Of a DNA stretch of 58,606 nt, positions 1 to 9,360 are shown piece by piece (the first letter of the stretch is position 1; each line of letters starts with the position of its first letter). The stretch lies in assembly GCF_002929335.1 (NCBI RefSeq), contig NZ_PJIL01000023.1, positions 1-58,606 of the forward strand, read 5' to 3'. Below the pieces are notes generated by a model. It was given only the letters and a program-made list of their open reading frames with translations, was not told the DNA's origin and made no database searches. The position numbers were made by a program, and so were the translations under genes. The stretch is from Arthrobacter sp. Y81. Lineage in GTDB: Bacteria > Actinomycetota > Actinomycetes > Actinomycetales > Micrococcaceae.

Positions 1-76
1 GAGCGAAAAAGAGCTGGCCTTCAAACCTCGCCCGCGCAAAATCGAAGGACGGCTGGGAGGCGTTGTTTCCGTATGA
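1..76 (+). CDS. 3' end of an upstream gene (partial)
   Basis: Reading from base 2, 24 codons run open to a TGA at 74-76. The tail is Lys/Arg-rich and ends in GRLGGVVSV. The stop overlaps the ATG of the next gene in an ATGA arrangement, which supports real coding and co-transcription with the aldehyde dehydrogenase. The protein family cannot be told from this tail. Confidence 0.6.
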   Translation, partial: SEKELAFKPRPRKIEGRLGGVVSV

Positions 77-1545
77 TCGGCCAACATGATCACTGGATCA
101 ACGGCGCCCTCTCCAGGCCAGCCTCCGGTCAGTATCTACCGAGCTTCGATCCGATGACGGAGGAGCCTTGGGCTGAAATAGCCCGGGGGGACGCTGCGGA
201 CATCGACGATGCTGTCCAGAGTGCACAGCGCGCTTTCCTGACTTGGCGTCGGACGGGGCCGACTCAAAGGGCCGAAATATTGTGGAAACTCGGAGACCTT
301 ATCGGTGAACACTCGGACCAGTTGGCTCAACTTGAGTCAAGGGACGCTGGCAAAGTCATCCGCGAAGTGAAAACCCAGCAACTCATGCTTCGCAACTGGT
401 ATCACTATTACGCGTCGCTGTCCTACCAGATGGAGGGGCGTCAGATTCCGCACGACAGCGGAACGCTTTTGGCGGTAACCATCCGCGAGCCCTACGGCGT
501 CATCGGTGTGATCCCTGCGTTCAACTCCCCGATGATGCTGGGGTCAATGAGTCTCGCCCCGGCCATCGCGGCAGGTAACACCGTGGTTGTCAAACCACCG
601 GAAGTCAACTCACAGTCCTTGTTACTGTTGGCGCGGCTTGCCAAGGAGGCCGGCCTGCCGGACGGAGTTCTGAACATAGTCCACGGATATGGAGCCGAAG
701 CTGGAGACGCCCTGGTCGGCCATCCTCTCGTCCGCAAGGTCTGCTTTACGGGAGGCGTTGACTCCGCGGGATTTGTAGCCGCGCGGGCGGCGGAAGGTCT
801 CAAGCAAACGGTCCTTGAGCTGGGCGGCAAATCCGCGAATATCTTCTTCGGAGATGTCGATCTTCACCGAGCAGTCGACGGCGTGGTCACAGGAATCTTC
901 GCTGCTGCCGGACAAACCTGTATCGCTGGCTCGCGGCTGCTCGTTCACCAAAGCATCGCGGACGAGTTGGTTCAGTTGGTATCCCAACGTGCCCGTTCAA
1001 TCCGTCTGGGTGATCCATCCAAGTCAGACACGGAGATGGGACCGATGTCCCAGCCGAAAATCATTGACGGGGTGGTCCAACGCGTCAAGGGGGCGATAGC
1101 AAATGGTGCAGAGGTTCGGGCCGGCGGTGTGGATGCACCCGTTCCCCCAAAGGGCCTGTTCTTCCCACCGACCGTCCTTGACGGGGTCACGAACGATATG
1201 GAGGTTGCAAGGACGGAACTCTTCGGCCCGGTGCTCTCCGTAATCCGCTTCAGCGACGATGATGAAGCCATAGCCATCGCCAATGATTCTCCATTTGGCC
1301 TCGCAGCAGGAGTGTGGACGAACGACTTCCGGCGGGCCCACCATGTATCCAGGGAGTTGGAAGCTGGAACTGTATGGGTGAATACCTACCGCACACTTCA
1401 GTACGCAACCCCCTTTGGAGGGCTGAAAGACAGCGGACACGGCCGGGAAAATGGACTGGATGGATTCGCAGAGTTCACGCAGCCCAAATCGATCTGGTTC
1501 GAGTCAAACGAGAACGCAATCACTGATCCGTTCTCTCTTCGATAA
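73..1545 (+). CDS. NAD(P)-dependent aldehyde dehydrogenase
   Basis: 490 residues, the full length for the ALDH superfamily. It oxidises an aldehyde to a carboxylic acid with NAD(P) in the cytoplasm. Visible catalytic residues are the oxyanion Asn151 (PAFN), the general base Glu249 (LELGGKS) and nucleophile Cys283 (GQTC). The usual WNFP motif reads AFNSP, a change also found in betaine-aldehyde-like and vanillin-like members, so the substrate is open. The ATG overlaps the stop of the preceding gene by ATGA, and a flavoprotein follows after 59 bp, which suggests one operon. It is not closely similar to the second aldehyde dehydrogenase at 56351. Confidence 0.95.
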   Translation: MIGQHDHWINGALSRPASGQYLPSFDPMTEEPWAEIARGDAADIDDAVQSAQRAFLTWRRTGPTQRAEILWKLGDLIGEHSDQLAQLESRDAGKVIREVKTQQLMLRNWYHYYASLSYQMEGRQIPHDSGTLLAVTIREPYGVIGVIPAFNSPMMLGSMSLAPAIAAGNTVVVKPPEVNSQSLLLLARLAKEAGLPDGVLNIVHGYGAEAGDALVGHPLVRKVCFTGGVDSAGFVAARAAEGLKQTVLELGGKSANIFFGDVDLHRAVDGVVTGIFAAAGQTCIAGSRLLVHQSIADELVQLVSQRARSIRLGDPSKSDTEMGPMSQPKIIDGVVQRVKGAIANGAEVRAGGVDAPVPPKGLFFPPTVLDGVTNDMEVARTELFGPVLSVIRFSDDDEAIAIANDSPFGLAAGVWTNDFRRAHHVSRELEAGTVWVNTYRTLQYATPFGGLKDSGHGRENGLDGFAEFTQPKSIWFESNENAITDPFSLR

Positions 1546-1604
1546 GCACAGAAATACAGATTCAAAGGCGCAGTTCACAAATCAATGGAGATTTAGGAGC
1601 CCTC

Positions 1605-3056
1605 ATGTCAAACGAATACAACTTCATCGTCGTCGGTCACGGCGCCGCAGGGTTGGCCGCAGCGCTGTCTTATGCAGAACTTACGGCCTCTGATCCTCAC
1701 CCAGGTCGCATTGCGATTCTGGACCGTGGACCACGCGAACAGCGTGGCGGCGCTACACGCTGGACGGGAGCATTCCTAAGGATCGACCCGGAAGGCAACC
1801 TGGACCCTAACTGGGTCGACTTCATGGCTGAGGTTTCGGGCGGGCTTTCTGATCGAGAGTACTGCCGGAAACTCGAAGCCGAAACGCCGACCACGGTGAA
1901 ATTCCTGAGGGATCATGGAGTCAAGCTCTTGTTCGAAGAGTTTCCTCTCGCCCACACCTTCGACAACGGTGTTGCCGGAATCATACCTCCCGGGCGCCCT
2001 GAGGGCGGTGGGGTGGCAATCGTTGACGCACTCTCGACCTCGCTGGAGCAATACCAGAACGTTGACTTCCTGTATGAAACCGAAGCAGTACGCCTGACAA
2101 CCACTGGGGATGGACAAGTTAACGGTGTCATCGTCAGAAACAACGAAGGCCTGCTGAGGACGCTTTCCGCGCCCTCAGTCGTGTTGGCCTCGGGTGGTTT
2201 TCAGGGCAACCCGGAAATGCTCACCCGATACTTGGGGGACCGTGCATGTGATCTTCCCCAAATAGCCCCCGGCACTCAGGGCAATCGAGGCGACGGACTG
2301 CGCATGGCACTTGAACTTGGGGCAGACACGGCAGGACAGTTCGACATGATCCATGCCGAACCTTCTGACACCAGAAGCCAAGCGGCCGACTCGGTTATTT
2401 ATACCTTTACAACCGGAATCTTTGTCAATGAGCAGGGCCAACGGTTCTATGACGAAGGCGCAGAGACTTGGGACAATTCTTTCGAGAAAATCGGCTACGA
2501 AATTTGGAAGCATCAGAACCAAAAGGCCTACTGGATTGCTGACGCGAAGACGCTGGCAATTCCGAACATCGAACAAGGCTGGCTGAGTGACCTTGCACCG
2601 GAAAAGGCTGACACCATTGAGGAACTCGCTGAGAAGTTAGGGCTCGACTTTGAACCCGTGAGTAAAACAATCGAGGAGTTCAACGCGGCTGTGACGGACG
2701 ATGCGTTTGACTGGCGCCGACTTGATGGCAAACATACTGAAGGAATTAGGCCACCTAAATCCAATTGGGCGGTTCCCCTGGATGAAGGTCCGTTTGTCGG
2801 CTTTCCGCTGACGGGAGTCATTTGCTTCACTTTCGGTGGCCTTCGAACGGATACTGACTCCCGGGTCGTCACCCCTTCCGGAGTTGCCATCCCAGGCCTT
2901 TACGCGGCAGGTGAATTGACGGGTGCTTTCTATCATGCATACCCGGTTGCGACCTCCGTCCTGCGATGCCTGACGTTCGGACGCCTTGCAGCTCAGCACG
3001 CGTTTGCCGTGCGCGATGCTTCTGCTTTTGCGGAAAGCATCCAGTCGGTGCGGTAG
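1605..3056 (+). CDS. FAD-dependent oxidoreductase, fumarate reductase/tricarballylate dehydrogenase type
   Basis: 483 residues. An N-terminal dinucleotide fold (VVGHGAAGLAAALS) and the C-terminal FAD motif GLYAAGELTGAFYHAYPV place it in the FAD-binding_2 family with fumarate reductase, 3-ketosteroid dehydrogenase and TcuA (tricarballylate dehydrogenase). The middle has the FVNEQGQRFYDE stretch typical of the capping region. No haem-binding or signal sequence is seen, so it is probably a soluble cytoplasmic dehydrogenase. An AGGAG-like site (TTAGGAGCCCTC) precedes the ATG. It follows the aldehyde dehydrogenase and probably works on the same substrate. The exact reaction is not readable from sequence. 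Confidence 0.9.
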   Translation: MSNEYNFIVVGHGAAGLAAALSYAELTASDPHPGRIAILDRGPREQRGGATRWTGAFLRIDPEGNLDPNWVDFMAEVSGGLSDREYCRKLEAETPTTVKFLRDHGVKLLFEEFPLAHTFDNGVAGIIPPGRPEGGGVAIVDALSTSLEQYQNVDFLYETEAVRLTTTGDGQVNGVIVRNNEGLLRTLSAPSVVLASGGFQGNPEMLTRYLGDRACDLPQIAPGTQGNRGDGLRMALELGADTAGQFDMIHAEPSDTRSQAADSVIYTFTTGIFVNEQGQRFYDEGAETWDNSFEKIGYEIWKHQNQKAYWIADAKTLAIPNIEQGWLSDLAPEKADTIEELAEKLGLDFEPVSKTIEEFNAAVTDDAFDWRRLDGKHTEGIRPPKSNWAVPLDEGPFVGFPLTGVICFTFGGLRTDTDSRVVTPSGVAIPGLYAAGELTGAFYHAYPVATSVLRCLTFGRLAAQHAFAVRDASAFAESIQSVR

Positions 3057-3931
3057 GTCCGAGACGGACGCTGACATTTCGTGGAAAAGGCCTCCATATT
3101 GCCGGATCCGCGGACGACAAGTTATCCGTAAGGGTAATCAATTCTGATGCCCGCAGTGCCTGTGGGTTGGCACTGGAGGACCTTTTTGATGTTTGTCCAC
3201 AGCGGTTGAGAACTCGAGTTTTTCGTTGCCGGTGCCGCCCAGGAGCGTCGAGTAGGGGGCACCCGCGTTTTCTGCTGCTCGTTTCCGGTGGGAAGCAGGG
3301 CCGGATCGCGGGAGTCTCAGGGGCGCCGGACGCGGGGAGGAACAGGGCCCTTTTCAGGTTGTTACCTAGCCCGGCACAGCTGATCGCCGCGGAAGGGATG
3401 TTATTGATCTCGAAGCCGCCGCCCAAGGCCTTCATAGGCGGCTACGTGCCTGCGGAGGCCAAGTCTTTACGCCGACCTTTTGAGGATCGGGTCCTGGGGT
3501 CCTGACGTCGCCCGCCGGAGGTGGCGTCAGGACCGGGCGACGAGTGCAGGTGTCCGCAGGGTTCAGCCCAGGCGAGGACAGTGCTCCGGATTCCTGGATG
3601 GTTATAGCCCCGTAGTTTCATCGGGCGACCCTCCTTGCACAGCAGCTCGGCCCGGCAAGCCAGTGGCGCTATCTCTTGGCCCGCGAGCAGTGCACGGAAT
3701 CAGGGTGGTCCTCCTACAGGAGGACCACCCTGAGGTGGCTCTAATCACCATCCCAGGCAGGTGATCCGTCTGCATACAATTGGAGAAGGAGGGCGACGCG
3801 CAGGCGGGTAAAAACCTCACAGCGTGCGTGCCTTGGGGATGACCTGGCACACGCTTATACCTGAATGAGCCGGGCTCAACTACCTAACGCCGCCGCACAT
3901 CGTGCCGCAGTCGTTGAAAACGTCCCCAGGC
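3057..3931. other. Long intergenic stretch with no recognisable gene
   Basis: About 870 bases. Open frames on both strands are compositionally odd (Arg/Pro/Ser-rich) and match no family I recognise. The one clear structure is the 34-bp hairpin at 3700-3733. It may hold decayed DNA. Confidence 0.6.
3700..3733. repeat. Perfect inverted repeat, 16-bp arms, 2-bp loop
   Basis: The arms TCAGGGTGGTCCTCCT (3700-3715) and AGGAGGACCACCCTGA (3718-3733) are exact reverse complements separated by AC. No T-run follows on either strand, so it is not a standard terminator. It could be a cruciform-forming site, the fused ends of a lost mobile element, or a regulator site. No gene start lies close by. Confidence 0.85.
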
Positions 3932-4219
3932 TCATCGCGCAATGGTGAGAAATTCCCGCGGACTGCCTACAACCGGTCGGGGCAGGGATGGGTAATCGCT
4001 GGCTGCAGTGGTGTCCCACTTGTAGGTGATCCAGACTTCATCGCCTTCTGCCTTGCAGACCATCTTCCGGGTGTTGGCGCTTTGAGCTGCAATCCAGAGT
4101 ATGGAATCATCCGCGGTGACCGCGTCGACAATGCCTTCATGGATGACTATTCCGTTGTTCTGGATTGGCACGGCTTCTCCGCGGACGGGCAGCCATTCGT
4201 ACTGCCGGTGGTACTTCAT
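3932..4219 (-). CDS. Small conserved hypothetical protein, paralogue of the one at 30734
   Basis: 95 residues from an ATG at 4219, chosen because AAGGGA lies just upstream and because homology with the protein at 30734-31033 begins here; the open frame itself extends further up. Shared positions include WLPV near residues 9-12, the VT.D...LW.AA core, TR.M, and EVWI.YKW. The C-terminal 20-25 residues do not align. No membrane segment, signal peptide or cysteine ligand set is visible. Function unknown; a small beta-barrel is possible. A 13-bp-arm hairpin lies about 50 bp upstream. Confidence 0.7.
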   Translation of the reverse strand: MKYHRQYEWLPVRGEAVPIQNNGIVIHEGIVDAVTADDSILWIAAQSANTRKMVCKAEGDEVWITYKWDTTAASDYPSLPRPVVGSPREFLTIAR

Positions 4220-4271
4220 GTGTTCCCTTAGTGCTTGAAATCCTGGCGGAATTTTGCGTGTACTGCGGCCG

Positions 4272-4309
4272 GGTTCCAGCTCCACTGCAGGAGTGATGGA
4301 GCTGGAACC
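4272..4309. repeat. Perfect inverted repeat, 13-bp arms, upstream of the small gene
   Basis: Arms GGTTCCAGCTCCA (4272-4284) and TGGAGCTGGAACC (4297-4309) flank a 12-base loop. It sits 53 bp upstream of the minus-strand start at 4219, where an operator or a leader hairpin could act. No T-run follows. Confidence 0.75.
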
Positions 4310-4987
4310 TGCCAAGAGCGGGGGTATCTTAGCCGTGATGGCCCGAAGCGGGACGACCCAAGATGTCGTTTCCGAAGGGGTGCCGAAGGTGTATGACTTG
4401 GCTGGCGTCCAGTCTTCCAGGCCGAGACGCGACGCCCCGGTGAGCATGTCAGCCGGCTGGCTGCGGGCGGAAGAGTCCGTTCGTCGAACCTTGATGCAGT
4501 CCTGGCGTTGTCAAACGGGTCGGATCTTCATGCCGCGTCGAAGGCCCCCGGTTGAACCGGCCCGGTCCCATCGGGGGAGAAGGATCGAAACCCTCAGGGA
4601 CCGTGAACTCGAAACGCTCACGGCCCCTGGGATTGACGCTGTCGACTCTAGTTGGAGCCGAGCGTCTTGGCCCGCAGGTCGTCGGGCCTGTGAGATGCCG
4701 GGCCGTCCCTTCAATAAGCCGGTTTGAAGCGTCGGCGATGGATTCGGCGTCTCCAGCCCCTGGACAGGCATCCTGCGGTTGGTTTCAGCCGTAACGACAC
4801 CCGCGCCCCAAGGTCACCGAGATTAGCCAAGAGTCCGACCGGCGGGCGTCCGAACTCGCAGATAACGAGGCGTGCCCCGGCTTCGCCACGAGAAAGGACC
4901 CGGCGAACGCCTGTGCAGAGATAGGTGACAGGCTGTCCATCGAAACTGCCGGCCGAAGTTGCTACCCCTGCATCGCCTGAAACGAGC
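4310..4987. other. Intergenic stretch, nothing recognised
   Basis: About 680 bases between the small gene and the end of the GntR gene. Several open frames exist on both strands but none has a good ribosome site together with a recognisable product. Confidence 0.5.
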
Positions 4988-5638
4988 TCAAATCAAGAAG
5001 TCCCGGTAGGCCTCGAGAGCCTTTCGGGCTGCACGCATGTTCTCTCGCTTCAGCCGCTCGGCTCCTTCCTCGTCGCCCGCATGAAGCGCCTGGATGATCC
5101 TCCGATGCTCGAGGAGACTGTCGTGTGCCCGCCCGGGGATGATGAGGATGCGGCGGATGATCGAATGCGCCTGGTCGTGGATGCCGGACAGCACCTCATC
5201 GAGATACGAATTCGCCGCGTGCTCAATGACAGTACGCCGATACTGCTTGACCGCGTCGAAATAACACTCGTAGTCTCCCCGGTCGACCGCGGCCTCGAGC
5301 GGCTCGCCGAAGAGGGCGATTAGCTCGTCCCAGTCCTCTGGCTTTGAGTGCGCGGCGGCCAGACGTGCGGCAAGTCCCTCGAGCAGTTCGAAGACGTCGT
5401 AAAGCTCGAAGAGCCGCTCGCTGTCCAACTTGGCGACGATCGCGCCGCGGTTCGGAATCCTCTGGACGAGGTGTTTCGACTCGAGCGCCAACAAGGCAGT
5501 TCGGACGATGTTCCGGGACGTCCCGAGCTCGCGCGCCAGGCGCTCCTCGACCAGTTGCGTCCCCGGTACATAATCCCGACGAAGAATCCGCTCACGCAGC
5601 TCGAGTTCCACCTCGGTACTCGTCTTCACCGTACTCAT
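4988..5638 (-). CDS. GntR-family regulator, FadR/VanR (FCD) type
   Basis: 216 residues from an ATG at 5638 with GGAGG about 9 bases upstream; the frame is open further up but that part lies inside the neighbouring gene. The N-terminal winged helix is clear (LRERILRRDYVPGTQLVEERLARELGTS..., residues about 10-70). An all-helical FCD ligand domain follows, with metal-type residues in the YFDAVKQYRRTVIEHA and LLEHRRII segments. It is the last gene of a four-gene minus-strand operon (transporter, PEP-mutase-like enzyme, amidohydrolase, regulator) and probably controls it through the dyad at 9361-9394. Confidence 0.9.
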   Translation of the reverse strand: MSTVKTSTEVELELRERILRRDYVPGTQLVEERLARELGTSRNIVRTALLALESKHLVQRIPNRGAIVAKLDSERLFELYDVFELLEGLAARLAAAHSKPEDWDELIALFGEPLEAAVDRGDYECYFDAVKQYRRTVIEHAANSYLDEVLSGIHDQAHSIIRRILIIPGRAHDSLLEHRRIIQALHAGDEEGAERLKRENMRAARKALEAYRDFLI

Positions 5639-5663
5639 CGATGCGTCGCCTCCGTATTTAGGT

Positions 5664-6956
5664 TCAATCCAGCTTACCGTTGCTCTCCTGCCATCTTGCG
5701 CGCAGCCCGTCCCGATCGACGCGCGTGCCCGCGAGATAGACGTCGGTGATGCGGCGGGTCGCCGTGATGTCGTGCCGCGGGTCGTCATCGAGCACGATGA
5801 AGTCAGCACGTCGGTTCTCGCGAAGCACGCCGCGATCGGACAGCCCCAGCAGCTCGGCCGACGTCTCCGTGGCCATCCTGAGCGCCGCCAGCGGTGACAG
5901 ACCCGCAGCGACGAGCGCCTCGAGTTCGCGGTGTTCGGCGACGCCGATGATCTGCGCAAGCAAACCGGAATCGGCCGAGAACACCAGCCGCACCCCTGCC
6001 TCCGCCGAGGTCACGAGCGTCTCCTCCATGCGCCGGTAGACATCGACAGTGTCGTAGAGCGGCACCGGCCCACGCTCCCTGATGGTCGCGCGAAGTCCCT
6101 CGACGGCATCGCACGGCAGGACGTCTGTAATCGCCGGCTCGTCGAGCCAATCCTCACCAGGGGGACGTTGGATAGACATCGACGTGAACACGGCGACATT
6201 GCGGTCCTTGAGCATGGCAATTAACTCGTCATCCGTACCGGTTCGCGGCAGATGGGCGAGGATATCCACCCCGGCACGCACCGCAGCCTTCGCCTCGTCG
6301 AGCGTATAGATGTGCGCTGCGACGGGTAGCGCGTGACTGTGAGCCTCCTCGATCACGGCCGCGAAGATCTCCGGGGGAAGCTTTGCCTTCGTGCCGCTGC
6401 GGTCGTCGAGCCAGAGCTTCACGGCGTCCACCTTCTTCGCCGCCAGCCGGCGGACGTGCTCGCGGGCGCCCTTTACGCTCGTCGCCTCGTAGACGACATC
6501 GGTTGCGAAAAACGGGCCGCCGTTAGTTTCACCAGGAGTCGGTGCGACGATGCCAGAGCCTGCGGTGAGGAGCTGGGCGACGTCACGCTCCCCGAGTGCG
6601 CCCCTGCGCTGGTCGTCGCGGACGCCAATTTCCGTGTCATCGCGATCGGTGCCTAGCGACTGGAAAGTGCTAACCCCGTAGTAGGCCAATCGGTGCAGGT
6701 GGTCAATTACGTTCGAACGCGAGTAGAAGGTGGCGTCCGTCGTGGTCCCGCGCATGTAACCGATATGGCCGTGGGGGTTCACAATCGCGGGAATGACAGT
6801 CTTGCCTGCCAAGGACACTAAGGTGTCGCCCGGCGCGACTTCCGATGTCGCGCCGATGTGCTCGATCACGCCGTTACGGACGGCGATAGCCGCGTCCTCA
6901 ATGACATGCTCGCCGCTGATGAGGCGCGCTCCCGTGTAGACAGTCTTGCCACTCAT
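5664..6956 (-). CDS. Metal-dependent amidohydrolase (imidazolonepropionase/prolidase-like)
   Basis: 430 residues, full length for the amidohydrolase superfamily. An N-terminal beta sandwich, the metal motif His62-x-His64 (NPHGH), Lys180 in VKLW as a candidate carboxylated lysine, His215 (AAHIY), His235 (LAHLP) and Asp329 (FSADSG) form the binuclear or mononuclear site. The C-terminal RADFIVLDDDPRHD is a family hallmark. It should hydrolyse a C-N or C-O bond in a cyclic or acyl-amide substrate in the cytoplasm. The start overlaps the stop of the upstream gene by ATGA, and the GntR gene follows 25 bp later. The substrate is unknown. Confidence 0.92.
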   Translation of the reverse strand: MSGKTVYTGARLISGEHVIEDAAIAVRNGVIEHIGATSEVAPGDTLVSLAGKTVIPAIVNPHGHIGYMRGTTTDATFYSRSNVIDHLHRLAYYGVSTFQSLGTDRDDTEIGVRDDQRRGALGERDVAQLLTAGSGIVAPTPGETNGGPFFATDVVYEATSVKGAREHVRRLAAKKVDAVKLWLDDRSGTKAKLPPEIFAAVIEEAHSHALPVAAHIYTLDEAKAAVRAGVDILAHLPRTGTDDELIAMLKDRNVAVFTSMSIQRPPGEDWLDEPAITDVLPCDAVEGLRATIRERGPVPLYDTVDVYRRMEETLVTSAEAGVRLVFSADSGLLAQIIGVAEHRELEALVAAGLSPLAALRMATETSAELLGLSDRGVLRENRRADFIVLDDDPRHDITATRRITDVYLAGTRVDRDGLRARWQESNGKLD

Positions 6957-7864
6957 GCCTTCGGCTCCTTCGTTCCGAGCGCAGTCGCGTAACGGGCGCT
7001 GCGCAGTTCGTACTCGGCGTACCCCATGCTATTTTCGAACGCTCGCTGATCGGTCACGAGGGTTTTGACGTCCGCGACCTCCTTGCCTCCGCGCAACGCG
7101 TCGAGTACGGCGGCGACGTTTTTCGACGCGGCGCCGATGACGCTGTACCACAACAGGACCACGTCCGCCCCGGCATCGCCGTACTCCGCGATCGTGCTCG
7201 AGGGTTCATCGGAGCCGGGGACATCGAGCAGGTCGCCCGCCACCATGACGGGAACGGGAATACGGTCGCGCACTCGGCGAAGCTCGACCGCAGAGATCGC
7301 CGGGGCGAACACCATATCCGCTCCCGCCGCGGCATACGCCTCGAGACGACGGACGCACCCGTCGATGTCGTGCTCGACCCATGCCGCGTCCGACCGGGCG
7401 ATCACGATAAAATCGGGGTCGGTCCTGGCGTCGACTGCCGCCCGGATCTTGCTCGCCATCCGCTCGGTCGGAAGCAGTCCCAGCGGTGTCGACGTGTGCT
7501 TACCCCCAAGGTTGTCTTCGATGTGCACGCCTGCGACACCGGTGTCTTCGAAAACCTTGACCGCACGCCAGATGTTGGCAAAGTCGTAGAAGCCATTCTC
7601 GGCATCCGCGAGCACTGGAATGTCCACGGCGTCGACGATGCGCTTGGTCTGCTCGGCGATCTCATCGAGCGTGAGCAGACCGACATCGGGGAGCCCGAAC
7701 GCGGACGCCGCTGCGGCGTAACTCCCGAGGTACGTGGCGCCGTAGCCCGCTCGCTCGACTAGCCGTGCGCTCAGGGCGTCGTACGCACCGGGAAGCACCA
7801 GCGGACCTGGCGCATCGAGAAGCACCTTCAGCGCTTTCCTGCGTGAGTTCGGTGATTTCGGCAT
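6953..7864 (-). CDS. Isocitrate lyase/PEP mutase-family protein lacking the lyase cysteine
   Basis: 303 residues from ATG 7864, preceded by AAGGAAA. An alternative ATG at 7921 overlaps the transporter stop by ATGA, so the true start is between these two. Mg ligands are visible: Asp87 and Glu89 in LADAENG, and Glu116-Asp117 in HIEDN. In 2-methylisocitrate and isocitrate lyases the loop after IED reads K(K/R)CGH with a catalytic Cys; here it reads GGKHTS with no Cys. It is therefore more likely a decarboxylase, hydrolase or mutase-like member than a methylisocitrate lyase. The next gene overlaps by 4 nt, so it is translationally coupled to the amidohydrolase. Confidence 0.9.
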   Translation of the reverse strand: MPKSPNSRRKALKVLLDAPGPLVLPGAYDALSARLVERAGYGATYLGSYAAAASAFGLPDVGLLTLDEIAEQTKRIVDAVDIPVLADAENGFYDFANIWRAVKVFEDTGVAGVHIEDNLGGKHTSTPLGLLPTERMASKIRAAVDARTDPDFIVIARSDAAWVEHDIDGCVRRLEAYAAAGADMVFAPAISAVELRRVRDRIPVPVMVAGDLLDVPGSDEPSSTIAEYGDAGADVVLLWYSVIGAASKNVAAVLDALRGGKEVADVKTLVTDQRAFENSMGYAEYELRSARYATALGTKEPKA

Positions 7865-7917
7865 TGGATTTCCTTCTCTTCGTATGATCGTGGCAGCCGC
7901 CTGTGCCGCCGTGACGG

Positions 7918-9249
7918 TCATCTGAGGGCCGCGCTTTCCGCGGGCTGTCCCGGGCTCGCATCGGTCTCCTGGCGGAAGGTCTCCGGGGCGGCCTTGACGA
8001 CGAAAATCGTTATCACGGCCGCTGCGACGATATAGAGCGAGATCGCCCAGGGCCCTCCTGCCCACACGAGCAGCGCCCCAGCGACGAACGGTGTCGGGGC
8101 GCTGGCGAGCATGGCGCCGAACTGGAAGCTGATCGACGAGCCTGTGTAGCGCACGCGGGTCGGGAAGAGCTCGGCGATGAAGCCGGCCACTGGGCCGTAG
8201 GTGAGGGCGTGCACGACGGAAATGGCCAAGACAAGCGCGAGAAACACCAGAGGCACCGAGCCGGTGTCGAGCAGCCAGAAGAACGGAAACGCGAGAACGA
8301 TGGAGAGGACCGCGCCTGTGATGAGCACCGGGCGACGCCCGATCCGGTCGGACAGGAGCGAAGCCGCGGGCATCGTAAACACCTGGAGCAGCGCGGCGCC
8401 GAGCAGGCAGAACAGGACGGTCTCACGTGACAGACCCGTCCTCTCCGTGACGTACGTGAGTGACAGGACGGTGGCTACGTAGAAGGGCACTCCGGATGCG
8501 AACAGGGCGCCCATCCCAAGCATGAGACTCCGGCGCTCGGTCTGCAACACCTCGACGACGGGTAGCTTTGCTGTGTTGTCGTTCTCCTGAACGGCGCGGA
8601 AGGCAGGCGACTCGACGACCTTGAACCGGATGTACATGCCGATCAAAATGAGCACGGCGCTGATGAGGAACGGTACCCGCCATCCCCAGGCGAGGAACTG
8701 CTCGTCGGACAGCATCCAGCCGAGGACGATGAAGGCGACGCTGGCGAGCACGAGCCCGGCCGGAACGCCGGCCTGCGGCCAGCTCGCATAGAACCCGCGC
8801 TTATTCTTCGGGGCGTGTTCGGCGGCCATGAGCACAGCGCCGCCCCATTCCCCGCCGACCGCGAAACCCTGCAGGAACCGAAGAGTCACCAGCAAGATGG
8901 GTGCCCAGATGCCGATTGCCTCGTATGTGGGCAGCAGACCGACCGCAAAGGTGCTCACGCCCATGATAAGCAACGAGAGGACCAGCATCTTCTTCCGGCC
9001 GAGACGATCCCCAAAATGCCCGAAGACGACCCCGCCAACTGGTCTCGCGAGGAACGCCACGCCGAATGTCGCGAACGCCGCCAACGTCCCGGCCGTCGGG
9101 CTCACCGTCGGAAAGAAGAGCCGGCCGAACACAAGCGCGGCAGCCGTGTTGAAGATAAAGAAGTCATACCACTCGATCGCAGTACCTACGGCGCTCGCGA
9201 ACGCCACGCGCGTGGGCGAGACATGGGTCTGCGTTTGTTCAACGGACAT
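7918..9249 (-). CDS. MFS transporter, metabolite:H+ symporter (MHS) family
   Basis: 443 residues. Typical MHS start GTAIEWYDFFIF followed by FGHFGDRLGRKK (loop 2-3 motif) and LRFLQGFAVGGEWGGA. The family has 12 membrane helices and imports organic acids, betaines or shikimate-like compounds with protons. GGAGGGAG lies 7 bases before the ATG. It is the first gene of the minus-strand operon, so it probably imports the compound processed by the two enzymes behind it. It is a clear relative of the MHS protein at 27636. Confidence 0.95.
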   Translation of the reverse strand: MSVEQTQTHVSPTRVAFASAVGTAIEWYDFFIFNTAAALVFGRLFFPTVSPTAGTLAAFATFGVAFLARPVGGVVFGHFGDRLGRKKMLVLSLLIMGVSTFAVGLLPTYEAIGIWAPILLVTLRFLQGFAVGGEWGGAVLMAAEHAPKNKRGFYASWPQAGVPAGLVLASVAFIVLGWMLSDEQFLAWGWRVPFLISAVLILIGMYIRFKVVESPAFRAVQENDNTAKLPVVEVLQTERRSLMLGMGALFASGVPFYVATVLSLTYVTERTGLSRETVLFCLLGAALLQVFTMPAASLLSDRIGRRPVLITGAVLSIVLAFPFFWLLDTGSVPLVFLALVLAISVVHALTYGPVAGFIAELFPTRVRYTGSSISFQFGAMLASAPTPFVAGALLVWAGGPWAISLYIVAAAVITIFVVKAAPETFRQETDASPGQPAESAALR

Positions 9250-9360
9250 GGGAGAACTCCCTCCGGCCAGCGGCCGTCGGCCTAGTCAAACGTTGAGTTT
9301 CATTCATGATCACTCCTCGAATATGGTCCGCGTCGTTGCGGCCAACCCGATTCTGCGCTA

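Noticed and set aside
6953..7864. 2-methylisocitrate lyase (prpB)
   Set aside because: The catalytic Cys loop is missing and no methylcitrate-cycle genes are nearby.
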